From a virus: a DNA stretch of 24,220 nucleotides. Below the pieces are notes generated by a model. It did no database searches, was not told the origin of the DNA, and saw only the letters and a program-made list of their open reading frames with translations. Numbering within the stretch: position 1 is the stretch's first letter; each line of letters starts with the position of its first letter. The position numbers and the translations under genes were made by a program. The DNA is taken from positions 1-24,220 of the IMG/VR virus record IMGVR_UViG_3300035183_000076; one strand, written 5' to 3'. This document shows, piece by piece, positions 22,486-24,220 of the stretch.

Positions 22486-23103
22486 TTATACACCGGCAAC
22501 ACCCTTGCCTAGACGATGCTGATTGATCATGACTTCAAGTTTTAGGTTTGAAGTGTCATTCAGATCGTTTTCGACACTACGAACTGCACCAAGAATATGC
22601 AGACCGAGTGTGGCAGTTGTTGCTTTCGTTGACATATCTACTTGCATATTAGACATGCCGGCACCACCATTTGAAGTAGCAGCGCTAATTGCAACACTGG
22701 CATTTAGACCGGTATCTGCTACCGCAAAGGCACCGCTTGCTTGAGCCATGAAGATCAGATCTGGATCATCGGCAACAAGTGCATAGCGAGCAGTAGAAGC
22801 TTGACGGAAACCTGACAGAGAAAGGTCTGCCGTTCCCGTACCAAGAACACCGTCTACAGGGTTAGTACCTGAAGGAAGAAAACCTACAATAGCACCAAGG
22901 AATGGGCCATTGACCGCTGTTGCTCGGGCAATGGTTGGAACGCCGTTAGAATCTGCACTTCCTGCCAGATCAACAAGATCACCAACTGCCATAGCAGTTG
23001 AATCTGATGCTGGGACGAAATACAGATTTACTTTACCGTTATAAGGCGCACCAGAAAGGAATCGAACTGGGCGGAACCCAGTTGGACGACTTACGTTTGC
23101 CAT
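22486..23103 (-). CDS. Head-region structural protein, probable decoration protein
   Basis: 205 residues, beta-rich with small residues. It starts MANVSRPTGFRPVRFLSGAPYNG, a signature of a phage structural family encoded next to the major capsid gene. Its position before the capsid gene and AGGAGG five bases before the ATG fit a highly expressed head protein. Decoration or head-cement role is inferred from location. Confidence 0.75.
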   Translation of the reverse strand: MANVSRPTGFRPVRFLSGAPYNGKVNLYFVPASDSTAMAVGDLVDLAGSADSNGVPTIARATAVNGPFLGAIVGFLPSGTNPVDGVLGTGTADLSLSGFRQASTARYALVADDPDLIFMAQASGAFAVADTGLNASVAISAATSNGGAGMSNMQVDMSTKATTATLGLHILGAVRSVENDLNDTSNLKLEVMINQHRLGKGVAGV

Positions 23104-23143
23104 TAAAACCTCCTAAAATCATGGAAGCTTCTCGGCCAATAGC

Positions 23144-23545
23144 TCATCCCTTGTTTTCAATTTTAATGGAACCATATTGGCCTTCCGAAGCTTTTGGCTT
23201 AAGTCCGGCCTCAATTTCCTTAACTGCCTGTTCCTTTTCCTGCTGGCCCTCTTCGTATAGCTCTCTTGGTGTGCTCATGAGGACTTGGGTCTGACCCCCA
23301 CCAACAGGAATAGCATTATCAGTAGTTGTAGAAAGTGAAGCACGTAATCCTTGAGGCACATGGTTCGAGATCTGCTCGATTTCATAACCAAGTTGTTGCA
23401 TTTGATAAATGCGAGCAGGATCTGCATTTACTAACCGATATACCTTGCCAGGATCTTTATTAATAATCATGAGTCGATCTTTGACTCCAACTCGTTGACG
23501 AACTTTTCGGCCTCTTGGCTCTTTGGGCGCAATATCTTTTTCCAT
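23144..23545 (-). CDS. Head-assembly region protein of unknown function
   Basis: 133 residues, basic at the N-terminus (KEPRGRKVRQRVGVKDRL) and acidic, helical at the C-terminus (ELYEEGQQEKEQAVKEIEAG). The centre has VNADPARIYQMQQLGYEIEQ. No catalytic motif. It sits between the scaffold-like gene and the decoration protein gene, ending about 40 bases before the latter. A head-assembly role is inferred. Confidence 0.65.
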   Translation of the reverse strand: MEKDIAPKEPRGRKVRQRVGVKDRLMIINKDPGKVYRLVNADPARIYQMQQLGYEIEQISNHVPQGLRASLSTTTDNAIPVGGGQTQVLMSTPRELYEEGQQEKEQAVKEIEAGLKPKASEGQYGSIKIENKG

Positions 23546-23546
23546 A

Positions 23547-24220
23547 TTATCCCCTATATTCTTTTAATTGTTTAATGTACTCTTCCCGAGTAATTGGGGC
23601 TCCTGCTCGGAGCATCGTATTGAGGATCTTTTCCTCTTCTTCTGTTAAAGTAAAATTATCTGGTTTCTTTACATCTTTTCTGGAACCTCCCTCGATAGTA
23701 GGAGCACGATCCTTGTTTGGATTCCTAAATTTGTTAGGAAATGTTTCTTTGACCTTTTTCTCTATCATTGGTAATGCTTCCTCTGGATCACGAATGCCTG
23801 AATTCCAAAGATGCATTGCGTAACCATCAGCGAATACTCGCATGTCATTGTCTTGGGTATACCATTTGTTCTGTTCTACCCATTTGGCAAATTGTTCGTT
23901 TGGCTCCTGTTTGGTTTGTTGCTCTTTAAGAGCCTCCAATTCGATTCGCCGCTGATTCTCTTTCAGGCTCTCCATCTTGTCTCGGATTTCCTCGACTTTC
24001 TTGAGATCCTGCTCTTCAATGGCGCGGTCTCGTTCTTCTTTTAGTTCACGCAAAGCCTTTTCATAAGCCAGTTGTCCAATACGGCGGTTATGTTCCGCCA
24101 TTGCCTGCATTCCCTTTTTGAGTTCACGAATTTCTCGTGCCTGGCTGTCAATTTTATGAGCTTGGCTTTCGATTTTGTCAAAGAAAGATTTCCTATCAAG
24201 AAAATCCTCTGCCGTTCGCC
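23547..24220 (-). CDS. Scaffold-like coiled-coil protein (5' end cut by window)
   Basis: The frame stays open to the right window edge, so the N-terminus is missing; at least 223 residues are coded here. ATG 24110 is only an internal methionine, since FLDRKSFFDKIESQAHKID precedes it in frame. The first half is a long charged coiled coil (LAYEKALRELKEERDRAIEE, DLKKVEEIRDKMESLKENQ), then a compact domain with FAKWVEQNKWYTQDN and a flexible C-terminus ending in ITREEYIKQLKEYRG. The composition and place just upstream of the capsid gene fit a scaffolding protein that guides procapsid assembly and then leaves. Confidence 0.75.
   Translation of the reverse strand, partial: RTAEDFLDRKSFFDKIESQAHKIDSQAREIRELKKGMQAMAEHNRRIGQLAYEKALRELKEERDRAIEEQDLKKVEEIRDKMESLKENQRRIELEALKEQQTKQEPNEQFAKWVEQNKWYTQDNDMRVFADGYAMHLWNSGIRDPEEALPMIEKKVKETFPNKFRNPNKDRAPTIEGGSRKDVKKPDNFTLTEEEEKILNTMLRAGAPITREEYIKQLKEYRG

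Noticed and set aside
22470-22495. TATAAT just upstream of the capsid gene as a promoter
   Set aside because: It is formed by the end of the preceding gene (stop codon region), leaves a very short leader and has no reasonable -35 at 16-18 bases.
24107-24110. ATG 24110 as the start of the scaffold-like gene
   Set aside because: The reading frame continues upstream without a stop to the window edge, with coiled-coil-type sequence, so this ATG is internal.
1-24220. tRNA genes, integrase, attachment sites or insertion sequences
   Set aside because: None was seen: there is hardly any non-coding space, no cloverleaf-like sequence was noted, and no recombinase or transposase motif appears in any frame.

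Overview
This window looks like part of a tailed-phage genome, short-tailed (podovirus-like) by gene content, or a closely related prophage. Genes are packed with overlaps of 1 to 23 bases or gaps of a few bases. The right-hand 21 kb reads on the minus strand in the order expected for phage virion genes: scaffold, head proteins, major capsid, accessory and tail proteins, ejection proteins, endolysin. The host cannot be named. A GH108-type endolysin without a signal peptide and a coenzyme-B12-dependent ribonucleotide reductase are typical of phages of Gram-negative bacteria, but that is inference. Terminase and portal are not present and probably lie beyond the right edge.

Left module, plus strand (1-2960): three small overlapping hypothetical genes lead into nrdJ, a class II ribonucleotide reductase of 565 residues after splicing. 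It is interrupted by a 771-base group I intron that cuts the codon of the catalytic thiyl-radical cysteine after its first base. The intron carries a LAGLIDADG homing endonuclease whose start and stop codons both lie in the two strands of the predicted P7 helix. A perfect 10-bp hairpin with a GAAA loop, T-rich on both sides, ends this module and also the opposing one.

Right module, minus strand (24220 down to 2957): 5'-truncated scaffold-like coiled-coil protein, two small head-region proteins, major capsid protein, a strong stem-loop, then a run of small beta-rich virion-type proteins. Next comes an accessory region (about 14.9-19.6 kb) with a secreted HNH nuclease, membrane proteins, a zinc-ribbon-like protein and a protein made of TETD repeats. 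Then follow an S74-chaperone tail fibre, P22 gp4-like and gp10-like tail proteins, and three large proteins of the DNA-ejection type (621, 324 and 1323 residues). The 621-residue protein has six copies of a DPWFTEPGF repeat. The module ends with the endolysin and a small HExxH metalloprotein.

The most striking large-scale signal is base composition. Most of the window is AT-rich, but about 16.08-19.56 kb is near 60-65% GC in sampled lines, and both borders fall inside genes at domain boundaries. This suggests that a virion/host-interaction cassette was exchanged by recombination at domain junctions. No tRNA, CRISPR array, insertion sequence, integrase or attachment site was seen, and no stretch over 300 bases lacks a gene.
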